A stretch of DNA of 40,050 nucleotides from CAZCAC01 sp964496575. Its GTDB lineage: Bacteria > Planctomycetota > UBA1135 > GCA-002686595. Location: positions 1-40,050 of the forward strand of contig CAZCAC010000078.1 of NCBI GenBank assembly GCA_964496575.1, in the 5' to 3' direction. The first letter of the stretch is position 1; every line of letters begins with the position of its first letter. The position numbers and the translations under genes are program-made. The notes under the pieces are model-generated. The model did no database searches, had not been told where the DNA came from, and worked only from the letters and a program-made list of their open reading frames with translations. Shown here one piece after another: positions 1 through 9,043 of the stretch.

Positions 1-85
1 GAGCACAGAAACAGAACCAGATAACTACCAGAAGAATCGGCTTCGCCGATTCTTCTGGTAGTTATCTGGTTCTGTTTCTGTGCTC
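1..85. repeat. 85-nt perfect palindrome (long hairpin)
   Basis: Bases 1-41 and 45-85 are exact reverse complements around a 3-nt loop, giving a 41-bp stem. It starts at the first base of the window, so it may extend further left. The right arm runs into a CTCTGTG-rich stretch (about 79-107). It lies about 100 nt past the stop of the leftward DUF255 gene and could end its transcript, but its length and perfection are more like a dispersed intergenic palindrome or a fold-back artefact at a contig end. Confidence 0.9.
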
Positions 86-181
86 TGTGCTCTCTGTGTC
101 CTCTGTGGTTAAATTCTGGTTGCCCGGAACGTGGTGCTGCCGTGACGTTCTCGCGCGTCTAGCGCCAGCGTCTTCTCAACT

Positions 182-2311
182 CTACTGGAGCACTCTGGGC
201 CTTTCGCACACACCTTCGTGGCACAGGTAGACGGCCGCGGCGCCGTCGATCGGGGTCTTGCCGCGGGCGGCCGGGAGCAGCTCTTCCAGGGTCGCTCGGT
301 TCTCCGCATCGACGTGTACGAACACGCGGTACGGGGGCCACTGCCGGCGCAGGCGGGTGAGCTCCGCATCCACCCGCTCGTCGCTGGCGTCACCAGCGAC
401 ATAGACTTCCGACGGCGAGCTCTCCAGGAAGTCGATCACCAGCAGCATCTGGCAGAAGCCGACCGGGTAGCGGTGGATCATCTGGCTGTAGCGCGATAGG
501 CCGGCGCGAGCGTGCTCGAGCTTCGCCGGATCGCCCTCGAGCAGGCCCAGGCGGGCCAGGTTCAGGAGGGCGACGCCGATGTCACTCGGCAAGCTGCTCT
601 CCGTCGGGTCGCTGAAGCGGGCCGGGAGCTCCTCGCCGTCGTCCGCCGTGTGGAAGTAGCCGCCCCGCGGGTCGTCGAAGTGCTCGTCGGCGTGGGCCTG
701 GAGCTCCTGCGCGGCCTTCAGCCAGCGAGGGTCGGCGTCCGCCTCGAACAGGTCGAGCAGGCCCTGGGCGACGAACGCGTAGTCCTCGAGGTAGGCGTCG
801 AGGTGAGAGCGGTCGCCGCGGCGAGTGCGGAACAGGGTGCCATCCTCCTGGCGCATCCTGGTCAGCAGGAACTCGGCGTTCCGCTGCGCCGCGGCCAGGT
901 ATTTCGGTTCCTCGAAAACCCGCGATGCAACGGCGAAGGCGCGCAGCATCAGGCCGTTCCAGGAGGAGAGGATCTTGTCGTCGAGCAGCGGGTGGATGCG
1001 CTGCTCGCGGCGCTCGTACAGCTTCGCCCGGCAGCGCTCGATCGCCGCGAGCACCTCGTCCTCGCTGCGCTTGGTCACCTTCGCGACCTCGGCCAGGGTG
1101 TTGCGGGCGGTGAGGATGTTGTGCCCCTCGAAGTTCCCCTGGTCGGTCACGCCGTACCAGGCCACCGCGACGTCGCGATCGTCGCCGCAGACCTCTTCCA
1201 GCTCCTCCCGGCTCCAGACGAAGAACTTGCCCTCCTCCCCTTCGCTGTCGGCGTCGGTGGTGGAGTAGAAGCCGCCCTCGGGGCTGGTCATCTCGCGCAG
1301 CACGTAGTCGAGCACCTCCCGCGCGATGTCTCGGTAGAACGGATCCCCCAGCGCCTGCCACGCCTCCGTGTAGAGCAGCGCGAGCTGGGAGTTGTCGTAG
1401 AGCATCTTCTCGAAGTGCGGGACCGTCCATTCGCGGTCGACCGAGTAGCGGGCGAAGCCGCCGCCGACCTGGTCGTAGATCCCACCGCGCGCCATCTGGT
1501 CGAGCGCGGTGGTGACGGCCTCGAGCGCGCCGTCGTCGCCATTCGCCTTTCCGTGGCGCAGGAGGAAGGTGAGCTGCGTGACGTGCGGGAACTTCGGCGC
1601 GTACTGCGGCGGCGGCGAGAAGCCGCCGTAGGTCCGATCGGCGCTCTCCTCGGAGAACTCGACTGCCTGGCGCAGGACCGCCGCGCCGGGGGGCTCACCG
1701 CTGAAGTCGCCTTCGCTCTGCGCCCGCAGCATCTCGAGCAGCTTGTCCGCCTGCCCCTCGACCAGGTCGCGCTTCTCGTTCCAGGCCTGGTGCATCTGCT
1801 TCAGGACGTCCGGGAACCCCGGGCGCCCGTAGGCCGAGCGCGGCGGGAAGTAGGTCCCGCCGTAGAACGGCTTCAGATCCGGGGTGAGGAACACCGACAT
1901 CGGCCAGCCGCCGCTGCCGGTCATCCGCTGGACCGCAGCCATGTAGAAGTCGTCGAGGTCGGGCCGTTCCTCGCGATCGACCTTGATGTTGACGAAGTAC
2001 TCGTTCATCAGCGCGGCGATCTCCGGGTTCTCGAATGACTCGCGCTCCATCACGTGACACCAGTGGCAGGCGGAGTAGCCGATCGAGAGGAAGATCGGCC
2101 GGTCGAGCTCCCGGGCCCGCGCCAGCGCCTCCTCGCCCCACGGATACCAGTCGACCGGGTTCTTGACGTGTTGCAGGAGGTAAGGAGAGGTCTCGTCGCG
2201 GAGGTGGTTCATGCGAGCGTGCTCGGGCGAAGGATGCGATTCCTGGCGTCCCGAAGCGGTCGGCACCAGGAGGAGGGGAAAGAGGACGGGACAGAGGAGG
2301 GCGGCTCTCAT
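182..2311 (-). CDS. Exported DUF255 / thioredoxin-domain protein (YyaL/SPATA20 family)
   Basis: A 709-residue protein. The family signature SPYLLQHVKNPVDWYPWGEEA (split here as SPYLLQH, then NPVDWYPWG) is followed by a thioredoxin-like CHWC motif at residues 82-85, then by the long alpha/alpha-toroid part with motifs such as GGGFARYSVD and HFEKMLYDN. Length matches the family (about 680-710). Cytosolic members usually start just before the LxxExSPYLLQH block. This one carries about 34 extra N-terminal residues that look like a signal peptide (hydrophobic LLCPVLFPLLLVPTASG), so it is probably exported. ATG at 2311 is chosen over a TTG one codon upstream; no clear Shine-Dalgarno is present. The biochemical role of the family is not settled; a redox or sugar-epimerase-like fold is inferred. 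It is divergent from the glutaredoxin gene, sharing about 217 bp of upstream DNA. Confidence 0.93.
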   Translation of the reverse strand: MRAALLCPVLFPLLLVPTASGRQESHPSPEHARMNHLRDETSPYLLQHVKNPVDWYPWGEEALARARELDRPIFLSIGYSACHWCHVMERESFENPEIAALMNEYFVNIKVDREERPDLDDFYMAAVQRMTGSGGWPMSVFLTPDLKPFYGGTYFPPRSAYGRPGFPDVLKQMHQAWNEKRDLVEGQADKLLEMLRAQSEGDFSGEPPGAAVLRQAVEFSEESADRTYGGFSPPPQYAPKFPHVTQLTFLLRHGKANGDDGALEAVTTALDQMARGGIYDQVGGGFARYSVDREWTVPHFEKMLYDNSQLALLYTEAWQALGDPFYRDIAREVLDYVLREMTSPEGGFYSTTDADSEGEEGKFFVWSREELEEVCGDDRDVAVAWYGVTDQGNFEGHNILTARNTLAEVAKVTKRSEDEVLAAIERCRAKLYERREQRIHPLLDDKILSSWNGLMLRAFAVASRVFEEPKYLAAAQRNAEFLLTRMRQEDGTLFRTRRGDRSHLDAYLEDYAFVAQGLLDLFEADADPRWLKAAQELQAHADEHFDDPRGGYFHTADDGEELPARFSDPTESSLPSDIGVALLNLARLGLLEGDPAKLEHARAGLSRYSQMIHRYPVGFCQMLLVIDFLESSPSEVYVAGDASDERVDAELTRLRRQWPPYRVFVHVDAENRATLEELLPAARGKTPIDGAAAVYLCHEGVCERPRVLQ

Positions 2312-2528
2312 CAAAATTCAGGAGGAGGGGGTACGGTTTTGGTGTCGAGTGAGGTGCAATCGCGGCTGGCGCGGGCCGACTGGACGGAAACGCTCACCGG
2401 AGCGGCCTCTCGACGCTCACTTCCGGTCCCATTCCGACCCCGCGTACGTACCTCTCGTCCCGGCCGAGACCATTTCCGGCCGACTCCCTCGACTCTTCGA
2501 AACACCTGCCCGACCCCCTATCGATCCG

Positions 2529-2771
2529 ATGCAAGCCGAACTCTACGTCTGGAGCTACTGCCCCCACTGCAATGGCGCGCTGGCCCTCCTCGAGGAGCGG
2601 GGGATCCCCGCCCTGAAGCACGTGATGGACGGGCTGGACGAGGAGCTGAACGCGGCCAAGAAGAAGTTCGGGCACAACACGGTCCCGATCATCCTGCTCG
2701 ACGGGGTGTTCATCGGCGGCTTCGACGCCCTCCGGGACCTCGACGCGGCGGGCAAGCTGGCCAACGGTTGA
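2529..2771 (+). CDS. Small glutaredoxin
   Basis: An 80-residue single-domain glutaredoxin, normal for the GrxC/Grx3 size class. The dithiol active site CPHC is at residues 11-14 after the first beta strand (LYVWSY), the cis-proline TVP is at 51-53, and a GG-FDAL segment at 63-68 matches the glutathione-binding C-terminal part. It should act in the cytoplasm as a glutathione- or thioredoxin-linked disulfide reductant. The start at 2529 is the first ATG before the fold begins; reading further upstream in frame gives no conserved sequence. No Shine-Dalgarno is visible before it. It ends 30 nt before the DUF3604 lipoprotein, so the two may be co-transcribed. Confidence 0.92.
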   Translation: MQAELYVWSYCPHCNGALALLEERGIPALKHVMDGLDEELNAAKKKFGHNTVPIILLDGVFIGGFDALRDLDAAGKLANG

Positions 2772-2801
2772 GCGGCGGCCGAGCCGTCCGCACCCCACGC
2801 G

Positions 2802-4823
2802 ATGTCTCCCCCCGCCGCCCGCGGCTCGATGCGTAGCCTCCTCGCGCTCTTCCTAGTCGCACTCGGCACCGGTTGCGGGAAGCAGGAGGGCGAGGAGCTG
2901 CCGCCGGTCCCGGACTCCCCCTACCCCGCCACCGCCAAGGTCTCGCTCCACGAGGAATACCTCGCCGGCCTGAGGGCGGAGCTCCACCCCTCCGACGGCG
3001 GTGGGTCCGCCCGACTGCTCCTGGACGACGGCGAGGACGGATCCGCGATCGCCACCGGGCGGGGGAGCTGGCGCTTCGAGTACCGCGCGGGTCCCCTGGG
3101 AATCGCCGAGGGGGGATCGCTGCAACTGCTCGTCTCGCCCTACTGGGGCTGGAGCCCGCCGCAGCCCTTCGAGTCCCGGGCCCCGGGGTACACGACGATC
3201 GAGTGCTCGGCGGCGGAGGTCGAGCTGCGCCCCGCGATCTTCCAGACCCTGCTCCTGGTCGAGATCGGCGGGCGAGAGCTGCGCGAAGGGGAGACGATCA
3301 CGCTCCACTACGGCGCGGGGCCGGCGGGAGCCGCGGCGGATCACTACGCCGAGCGCGAGTCGCGCTTCTGGTTCAAGGTCGACGGCGACGGCGACGGCAC
3401 CGCCGGACTGGTGCCCGACCCACCTTCGGTGGAGATCCACCCCGGGCCGGCGGCCCGGCTGACCGCCACGCTGACCTCCGCGGCCGAGCCGGGTGGAACG
3501 GTGCGGCTGATCGTCGCCGCGCTGGACGGGATGGCCAACACCGGCCCGGAGGTCGAGGGCTCCGTGCGACTCGTCTCGGAACCCTCCGGGCTGGCGCTGC
3601 CCGCTTCGATCCCGCTGTCCGACGGGGCCCGAGCCGAGCTCGAGCTGCCGGCGGGCGAGACCGGGTTCTTCCGCGTGCGCGCCACGCTGGAGGTCGACGG
3701 CCGGGAGCTCACGGCGCTCTCCAACCCGCTGCGCGTCGCGGAGGGGATCAGTCCGCTCTTCTGGGGCGACCTGCACGGTCACTCGAACTACTCCGACGGC
3801 ACGGGCCTGCCGGAGGACTACTTCCGCTACGCGCGCGACGTCGCGGCCCTCGACGTGGTCGTCCTGACCGACCACGACCACTTCGGCATGCCCTTCCTCG
3901 ACGCCGCGCCGGAGCTGTGGGAGGAGATCCGCAACCAGGTCGAGGTATTCAACGAGCCGGAGCGCTTCGTCGCCCTGCTCGGCTTCGAGTGGACGAGCTG
4001 GCTGTACGGGCACCGGCACGTGGTCTACTTCGACGGCGAGGGCGAGGTGCTGAGCTCGGTGGGCTCCGACTACACGACGCCGCGCGAGCTGTGGGACGCG
4101 CTGGCGGAGCGGCAGGCGCTGACCTTCGCCCACCACTCGGCGGGCGGACCGGTGGCGGTCGACTGGTCGTTCGTGCCCGATCCCATGATCGAGCCGGTGA
4201 CCGAGGTGATGAGCGTCCACGGCAGCAGCGAGGCGCCGGACAGCCCCTCTCGAGTCCGCGGCTCGATCCGGGGCAACTTCGTGCGCGACCAGCTGGATCG
4301 CGGGATGCGGTTCGGCTTCATCGGCAGCGGCGACAGCCACGACGGACACCCGGGCTTCGCCCACCTCACCCCCACCAGCGGCTACCGCGAGGCCCGTCCC
4401 GACCTGCGCGGACCGCGGAACGGCGAGCGGATGGGTCAGGGCGGGCTCGCCGCCATTCGCGCTCCGGAGCTCACCCCCGCCGGTGTGCTGGCGGGGCTGC
4501 GGTCGCGCCGCGTCTACGCGACCAGCGGCCCGCGCATCTGGCTCGCCACCAGCCTGGCGGGGAGGAAGATGGGGTCGACCATCCCCCTCGACGAGCTGGG
4601 CGAGGAGCCACTGCTGATCGCCGAGATCGCCGGTACCGCCGGAATCGAATGGGTAGATCTCATTCGCAGGGGGCGACCCACCGAGCGCCAGCTCGTCGAG
4701 GGCTCGATGGAGGTGCAGCTGGCCGAGGTGATCGGCGAGCTGGAGGCCGGTGACTACCTCTACCTGCGGGTCATGCAGGTGGACGGAGCGCTCGCCTGGT
4801 CGAGTCCGTTCTACATCGAGTGA
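2802..4823 (+). CDS. DUF3604 (PHP-like) lipoprotein
   Basis: A 673-residue protein. Residues 10-25 form a lipoprotein signal ending LGTGC; the ATG at 2829 is an alternative start that places this signal right at the N-terminus. About 300 residues of beta-rich sequence follow. The metal-site region is DLHGHSNYSDGTG from D323 and LTDHDHF (D357-H360), with later histidines in HHSAGG and GDSHDGHPG, typical of DUF3604, a PHP-related metallohydrolase family. The family is common in marine and planctomycete-type genomes, and its substrates are mostly unknown. The protein should sit in a membrane facing the periplasm. It is convergent with the HDOD-GGDEF gene, with only 24 nt between their ends. Confidence 0.9.
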   Translation: MSPPAARGSMRSLLALFLVALGTGCGKQEGEELPPVPDSPYPATAKVSLHEEYLAGLRAELHPSDGGGSARLLLDDGEDGSAIATGRGSWRFEYRAGPLGIAEGGSLQLLVSPYWGWSPPQPFESRAPGYTTIECSAAEVELRPAIFQTLLLVEIGGRELREGETITLHYGAGPAGAAADHYAERESRFWFKVDGDGDGTAGLVPDPPSVEIHPGPAARLTATLTSAAEPGGTVRLIVAALDGMANTGPEVEGSVRLVSEPSGLALPASIPLSDGARAELELPAGETGFFRVRATLEVDGRELTALSNPLRVAEGISPLFWGDLHGHSNYSDGTGLPEDYFRYARDVAALDVVVLTDHDHFGMPFLDAAPELWEEIRNQVEVFNEPERFVALLGFEWTSWLYGHRHVVYFDGEGEVLSSVGSDYTTPRELWDALAERQALTFAHHSAGGPVAVDWSFVPDPMIEPVTEVMSVHGSSEAPDSPSRVRGSIRGNFVRDQLDRGMRFGFIGSGDSHDGHPGFAHLTPTSGYREARPDLRGPRNGERMGQGGLAAIRAPELTPAGVLAGLRSRRVYATSGPRIWLATSLAGRKMGSTIPLDELGEEPLLIAEIAGTAGIEWVDLIRRGRPTERQLVEGSMEVQLAEVIGELEAGDYLYLRVMQVDGALAWSSPFYIE

Positions 4824-4847
4824 CCCGGGGCGGGGGGGGGCGATCCC

Positions 4848-6869
4848 CTACGCCGACTTCCGATCCTGGAGGTCGGGGTCCCAGGGCACGACCAGGTTGC
4901 GCCCGTTCTTCTTGGCCATGTAGACGGCGACATCCGCCGCCTTCAGCATCTCGTCGCAGTTCTTCATCTCCGGGCTGCGCGAGGCGACCCCCAGGCTCAG
5001 GGTCACCGCCCGGTGGAACTCGTTCCAGTGGATGAGGTTCTTCTCGACCGCCTCCCGAAGTCGTTCGGCGGCGGTCAGCGCCTGCTCGGCGTCGGTGTTG
5101 CTGCAGACCACGAGGAACTCCTCGCCGCCGATGCGGCAGATGTCCTCGTCCTCGCGGCAGGCCTTGGCCAGGCAGTCGGCCGTGTCCTTGAGCACCGCGT
5201 CTCCGGCATCATGACCGTACTCGTCGTTGACCTTCTTGAAGTGGTCGATGTCCATCATGATCAGCGCCATCGGAGCGCCGGTCCGCGTCGACGATTCCCA
5301 GGTCTGGGTCATGCGCTTCATCGCGTAGCGCCGGTTGGGCAGCTCGGTCAAGGGATCGGTCAAGGCCGCGGAGCGCAGCTTCCGGGTGAGGATCTGGAGC
5401 TCGGCCAGCTGCTTCTTCTGCTTGGCCTGCTCCCGCTCGACCTGCGACTGCAGGCGGATGATCCGGCTCCCCGCCTGGATGCGCGCCAGGAGGATCTTGG
5501 GCTTGAACGGCTTGACGATGTAGTCATCCACCCCCGCCTCGAAGGCCTGGATGATGCTGTCCTCCTCTCCTCGGCCGGTGAGCAGGAGGAAGTAGATCTT
5601 GGCGCCCGTGGAGATCTTGCGGAGCGCGCGACACAGGCCGACCCCGTCGAGGCCGGGTATCGTCCAGTCGGCGACGACAAGCTGCGGGCACTCCTCCAGG
5701 GCGAGCTGCAGCGCCTGGTCACCGTCACTCGCGACGGTCACCCGGTGCCCCGCCTTGACGAGGTGGCGCTCGAGCATCTTCAGCCCGACCGGCTCGTCGT
5801 CCACGGCGAGGATGTGCAGGCCGCCGGGGGCCGTCGGGGTCTTCCTGGTGCCGGGGAACGAGAGACCCGTCCGGGCCGCGGAGGCCTTCCGCCTCCGGAT
5901 GCCCGCGGTGCTCTTGTGCCCGTGGGCCGTCTCGGGGGGATTCCGGAGCAGCTCGGCGACTCTCTCCTCGATCTGTCCGAAGCGGATCGGAACGGGCGTC
6001 GGGATCTTCAGGACCTCGCCCCACTCGCGCCACTCGCGCACGATCGCGTCGCAGACTCCCTCGAAGTGCTCGTGCTCGAACTGGGTCGACCGGTACAGCG
6101 CCTGCATGCCGGTGAGCAGCTCCTGCCAGGCCGAGATGTGCATCGATTCGTCGGCGAAGCAGAGCTGGGCGATGCGGTCGGCCGCCTGCAGGAGGTGCGA
6201 GGGACGCGACAGTTCCCCCCGCTCCCCGGTGAAGTCGGAGAAGCGGTACTCGCGGACCGCCTCGGCGGAGGTGTCGGGCAGGCCCCACTCGGTCAGCATG
6301 CACGCGGAGACCTCGAGGTGGTCGATCTCGAACTCCTCCGCCTCCGCCTCGAGCAGCTCGTGGAGGCTGAATCGATTCGTGGCCTCGATCAGCTGCCCGT
6401 ACTTCTCCGGGTGGACGCAGGCCAGGGCCAGCGAGCCGACGTCACAGAGCAGGCCGAGGATGTACATCTCCGCCGGGACGCCGATGCGGAGCTCGCGGGA
6501 GAGGCGCTGCGCGGCGACGGCGCGAGCGAGAGAGCTCGACCAGTAGCGGTCGTAGTCGAACGCGGCACAGACGTGGTCACGATCCGAAGGGACCAGAGAG
6601 AGTCCCAGGGCGAGGTTGCGAACGGTGCTGATCCCGAGGCGGATCGTCGCCTCGTTCACCGTGGTGATCGGCTCGATCGAGCCGGATTCGGCCGAGTTGG
6701 CCAGCTTGAGCAGGCGGCCGGTCAGCGCGGAATCCACCGAAATCGTCTGTGCGATCTCTTCCGTCGAGAAGTCATCCCGCTGGGTCAGCCGGAGAATCTC
6801 CATACCCACGCCGCTGGGCGAGGGCAGCTGCCCAGTCAGTCTGAGCTCTTCGAAGGTCTTGTGGATCAT
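4848..6869 (-). CDS. HDOD - response regulator - GGDEF protein (putative diguanylate cyclase)
   Basis: A 673-residue, three-part signalling protein. Residues about 10-270 are an HDOD domain (LTGRLLKLANSA; histidines of the HD site are largely absent, as is usual for HDOD). Residues about 350-465 are a REC domain with acidic pair VDDE, phospho-acceptor D401 and the KPFKP loop. A coiled-coil linker (about 470-500) leads to a GGDEF domain with the active GGEEF at 581-585 and substrate motifs DIDHFKKVNDEYGHDAGD. It should make c-di-GMP when phosphorylated. The allosteric inhibitory RxxD site reads R572-E-D-E575, so feedback inhibition may be weak. The HPt gene lies 78 nt upstream on the same strand and is the obvious phosphodonor candidate. 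Confidence 0.93.
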   Translation of the reverse strand: MIHKTFEELRLTGQLPSPSGVGMEILRLTQRDDFSTEEIAQTISVDSALTGRLLKLANSAESGSIEPITTVNEATIRLGISTVRNLALGLSLVPSDRDHVCAAFDYDRYWSSSLARAVAAQRLSRELRIGVPAEMYILGLLCDVGSLALACVHPEKYGQLIEATNRFSLHELLEAEAEEFEIDHLEVSACMLTEWGLPDTSAEAVREYRFSDFTGERGELSRPSHLLQAADRIAQLCFADESMHISAWQELLTGMQALYRSTQFEHEHFEGVCDAIVREWREWGEVLKIPTPVPIRFGQIEERVAELLRNPPETAHGHKSTAGIRRRKASAARTGLSFPGTRKTPTAPGGLHILAVDDEPVGLKMLERHLVKAGHRVTVASDGDQALQLALEECPQLVVADWTIPGLDGVGLCRALRKISTGAKIYFLLLTGRGEEDSIIQAFEAGVDDYIVKPFKPKILLARIQAGSRIIRLQSQVEREQAKQKKQLAELQILTRKLRSAALTDPLTELPNRRYAMKRMTQTWESSTRTGAPMALIMMDIDHFKKVNDEYGHDAGDAVLKDTADCLAKACREDEDICRIGGEEFLVVCSNTDAEQALTAAERLREAVEKNLIHWNEFHRAVTLSLGVASRSPEMKNCDEMLKAADVAVYMAKKNGRNLVVPWDPDLQDRKSA

Positions 6870-6947
6870 CGTGTTCCAGGTTCGCCGGGGAAGGTGGGGA
6901 GTCCGTCCGTAGCTGGTATGGGAGGCACTCTCCGCCGCTGTCGACGA

Positions 6948-7325
6948 TCAGGCGATCTCGCGAAGGGCTCGAGCCGAGTCGTCATACGCATTCCGGCAGG
7001 CTTCGGTCATGCCCCGGAAGCGCCTCGCGTCCTTGTCACGCGCGGCCGCTTCCATCTCCTTGCAGATGTGGCTCAAGAGCATGGCCCCCATGTTGGCCGC
7101 CGCAGACTTCAGCGTGTGCGCGGAGCGAACCATCATCTCCAGGTCTCCGGTGTCCACGCCCTGTGTCATCTCCGCGAGCCGCTCGGGCGCGTCATCGAGG
7201 AACATCTCGATGAGCTCCGCCACCAGCCCGGGGTCGTCGTCACCACCCAGCTCTCGGAGGCCCTCGATGACGTCCAGGTCCAGGGTCGGGCCGTCGAAGG
7301 TGGCATCGTCAGGGTTTGATTCCAT
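6948..7325 (-). CDS. Stand-alone HPt phosphotransfer protein
   Basis: A 125-residue protein that is a single HPt four-helix bundle. The phospho-accepting histidine is H70 in the motif AHTLKSAAANMGA, followed by LSHICKEME in the next helix. It has no kinase or receiver part, so it should relay phosphate between a hybrid kinase and a receiver domain. The gene next downstream (HDOD-REC-GGDEF) has such a receiver, and the hybrid kinase at 34227-36536 lacks its own HPt; both are possible partners, by inference. The start is an ATG at 7325 with no strong Shine-Dalgarno. Confidence 0.93.
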   Translation of the reverse strand: MESNPDDATFDGPTLDLDVIEGLRELGGDDDPGLVAELIEMFLDDAPERLAEMTQGVDTGDLEMMVRSAHTLKSAAANMGAMLLSHICKEMEAAARDKDARRFRGMTEACRNAYDDSARALREIA

Positions 7326-7642
7326 GGGGATACAGGATTGGTCAGAGTTTCATTCACTTCGCACGTCCTCACCGAGAGCCGTCCCGATTCCTGAACCGGG
7401 CCGCCTCCTGGGTGCGGAGGACGGTCGATCGGTGATGATGTGGGAAGGGCGTCCCGGGAGAACTCGCCGCGGGTCGACGTGATCTCTTCGGGCTGATCGA
7501 CTGGCCAACTTGCGCCGAACCGGAACAACTGCCCCAGGGCGCTCTCTCCGAACGGAAACAAGCGCTGGAGGTCCCCTGAATGCCCCCCTGCGGGGCGCTG
7601 GAGAGGATCTCGGGCCCCTTGCCGGCCCGAGCCCTCCGGCCT
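7326..7642. other. Intergenic region between HPt gene and lpd
   Basis: No supportable gene. The region should contain the promoter of the leftward HPt gene on its left side and the end of the lpd transcript on its right side. Apart from the hairpin at 7609-7631 I see only short GC-rich inverted repeats. Confidence 0.6.
7609..7631 (-). terminator. Hairpin after lpd, possible terminator
   Basis: CTCGGGCC (7609-7616) pairs perfectly with GGCCCGAG (7624-7631) across a 7-nt loop. It lies 12 nt past the lpd stop on the minus strand. No T-tract follows, so it may only protect the 3' end or pause polymerase. Confidence 0.45.
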
Positions 7643-9043
7643 CTAGCGCTGGTAGATGTGGACCGCCATCCCGTGGACCGCCTCTGCGGCCTCCATCATC
7701 GCCTCCGGCAGCGTCGGGTGGGCGTGGATGGTGCGGGCGAGGTCCTGGGCGGTCGCCCCCATCTCCATCGCGAGCGCGGCCTCGGCGACCAGCTCGGTCA
7801 CCTCCGGGCCGACCATCTGCACGCCGAGGAGCTCGTCGGTCTCCTTCTCGGCGAGCACCTTCACGAAGCCCTCGGTATCCATCAGGGTCATCGCTCTTCC
7901 TGAAGCGCCGAAGGGGAACTTGCCGCTCGAGTACTCGATCCCTTGCTCCTTCAGCTCCTCCTCGGTCGCCCCCACCGAGGCCATCTCGGGGGAGGTGAAG
8001 ATCACCGCGGGCACGCAGCGCACGTCGTACTGCTCGGCCTGGCCCGCGATCACGGCGGCGGCGACGAGACCTTCCTTGCTCCCCTTGTGAGCGAGCATCG
8101 GCTGCCCGGCGACGTCGCCGATCGCCCACACGCCGGGTACGGACGTCCGCAGCTCGGCGTCGACGGTGAGGAAGCCGGCGGCGTCGGGCTCCAGCCCGAT
8201 CTTGTCGAGCCCCAGCCCGTCGCTGTAGGGGCGGCGCCCCACGGTGGAGAGGATCTGGTCGCACTCGAGCTGTTGCTCCCCCTTCGCGTTCTCGATCGTC
8301 ACCACGAGCTTCTCGCCGCTTCGCTCGTAGCCGCGCGCGAAGGTCTCGGTCAGGAGCTTGATCTTGCGCTTCTTCAACGACCGCTCGATCACCTTGACGC
8401 AGTCGCGGTCCTGGCCCGGGAGCGCCCCGGGGGTCGCCTCCAGCACGGTGACCACGCTGCCGAGCTTCTGGTACATGAAGGCCATCTCCAGCCCGATGTA
8501 GCCGCCTCCGATCACCACCAGGTGCTCGGGGATGCGGTCGGGGGAGAGCGCCTCGGTCGAGGACCAGACTTCCTCACCGTCGAAAGCGAAGCCGGGGATC
8601 GCGATCGGCCCGGAACCGGTGGCGATCACCACGGCGTCGGCGGAGAGCGTGCGTTCGCCCTCGGGGCCGGTCACCAGGACGGTGCTCGGGTCGACGAAGC
8701 TCGCCGATCCCGCGATCACCTCGCAGCCATGCTTGGCGAGCAGGCCGCTCACGCCACCGGTCAGCCGCCCCACGATCCCGCCTTTCCACTCGAGGAGCTT
8801 GGCGAGGTCGAGCTTCACCTCCCCGGCGGTGATCCCCATCGCGCTCGCGGCGCCGATTCGCTCCATCATGCTGCCGGCCGCGATCAGGGCCTTGGAGGGG
8901 ATGCAGCCCACGTTGAGGCAGGTTCCTCCGACCCGGTCCTTCTCGACCACGACCACTTCCTGGCCGAGCTGGGCCAGGCGGATGGCACACACGTAGCCGG
9001 CGGGGCCGGCACCGATCACCACGACTCTCTTCTTCTCGCTCAT
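7643..9043 (-). CDS. lpdA: Dihydrolipoyl dehydrogenase (E3)
   Basis: A 466-residue flavoprotein disulfide reductase, full length for E3. The N-terminal FAD fingerprint GAGPAGYVCA (11-20) is followed by the redox disulfide GGTCLNVGCIPSK with C42 and C47. The NAD-binding GGGYIGLEMA, the second FAD motif (WAIGDVAG) and the C-terminal catalytic HAHPTLPEA are all present. It reoxidises dihydrolipoamide in pyruvate, 2-oxoglutarate or glycine-cleavage complexes. The start ATG overlaps the lipA stop (ATGA, 9040-9043), so the two are translationally coupled. No E1/E2 genes lie in this window, so the partner complex is unknown. Confidence 0.97.
   Translation of the reverse strand: MSEKKRVVVIGAGPAGYVCAIRLAQLGQEVVVVEKDRVGGTCLNVGCIPSKALIAAGSMMERIGAASAMGITAGEVKLDLAKLLEWKGGIVGRLTGGVSGLLAKHGCEVIAGSASFVDPSTVLVTGPEGERTLSADAVVIATGSGPIAIPGFAFDGEEVWSSTEALSPDRIPEHLVVIGGGYIGLEMAFMYQKLGSVVTVLEATPGALPGQDRDCVKVIERSLKKRKIKLLTETFARGYERSGEKLVVTIENAKGEQQLECDQILSTVGRRPYSDGLGLDKIGLEPDAAGFLTVDAELRTSVPGVWAIGDVAGQPMLAHKGSKEGLVAAAVIAGQAEQYDVRCVPAVIFTSPEMASVGATEEELKEQGIEYSSGKFPFGASGRAMTLMDTEGFVKVLAEKETDELLGVQMVGPEVTELVAEAALAMEMGATAQDLARTIHAHPTLPEAMMEAAEAVHGMAVHIYQR

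Noticed and set aside
512..2038. Long open frame on the plus strand, 508 codons
   Set aside because: It lies opposite the DUF255 gene and its translation is Val/Leu/Arg-rich without motifs; a common antisense shadow at high GC.
5013..7319. 768-codon plus-strand open frame
   Set aside because: Antisense to HDOD-REC-GGDEF and HPt genes, which have clear domains.
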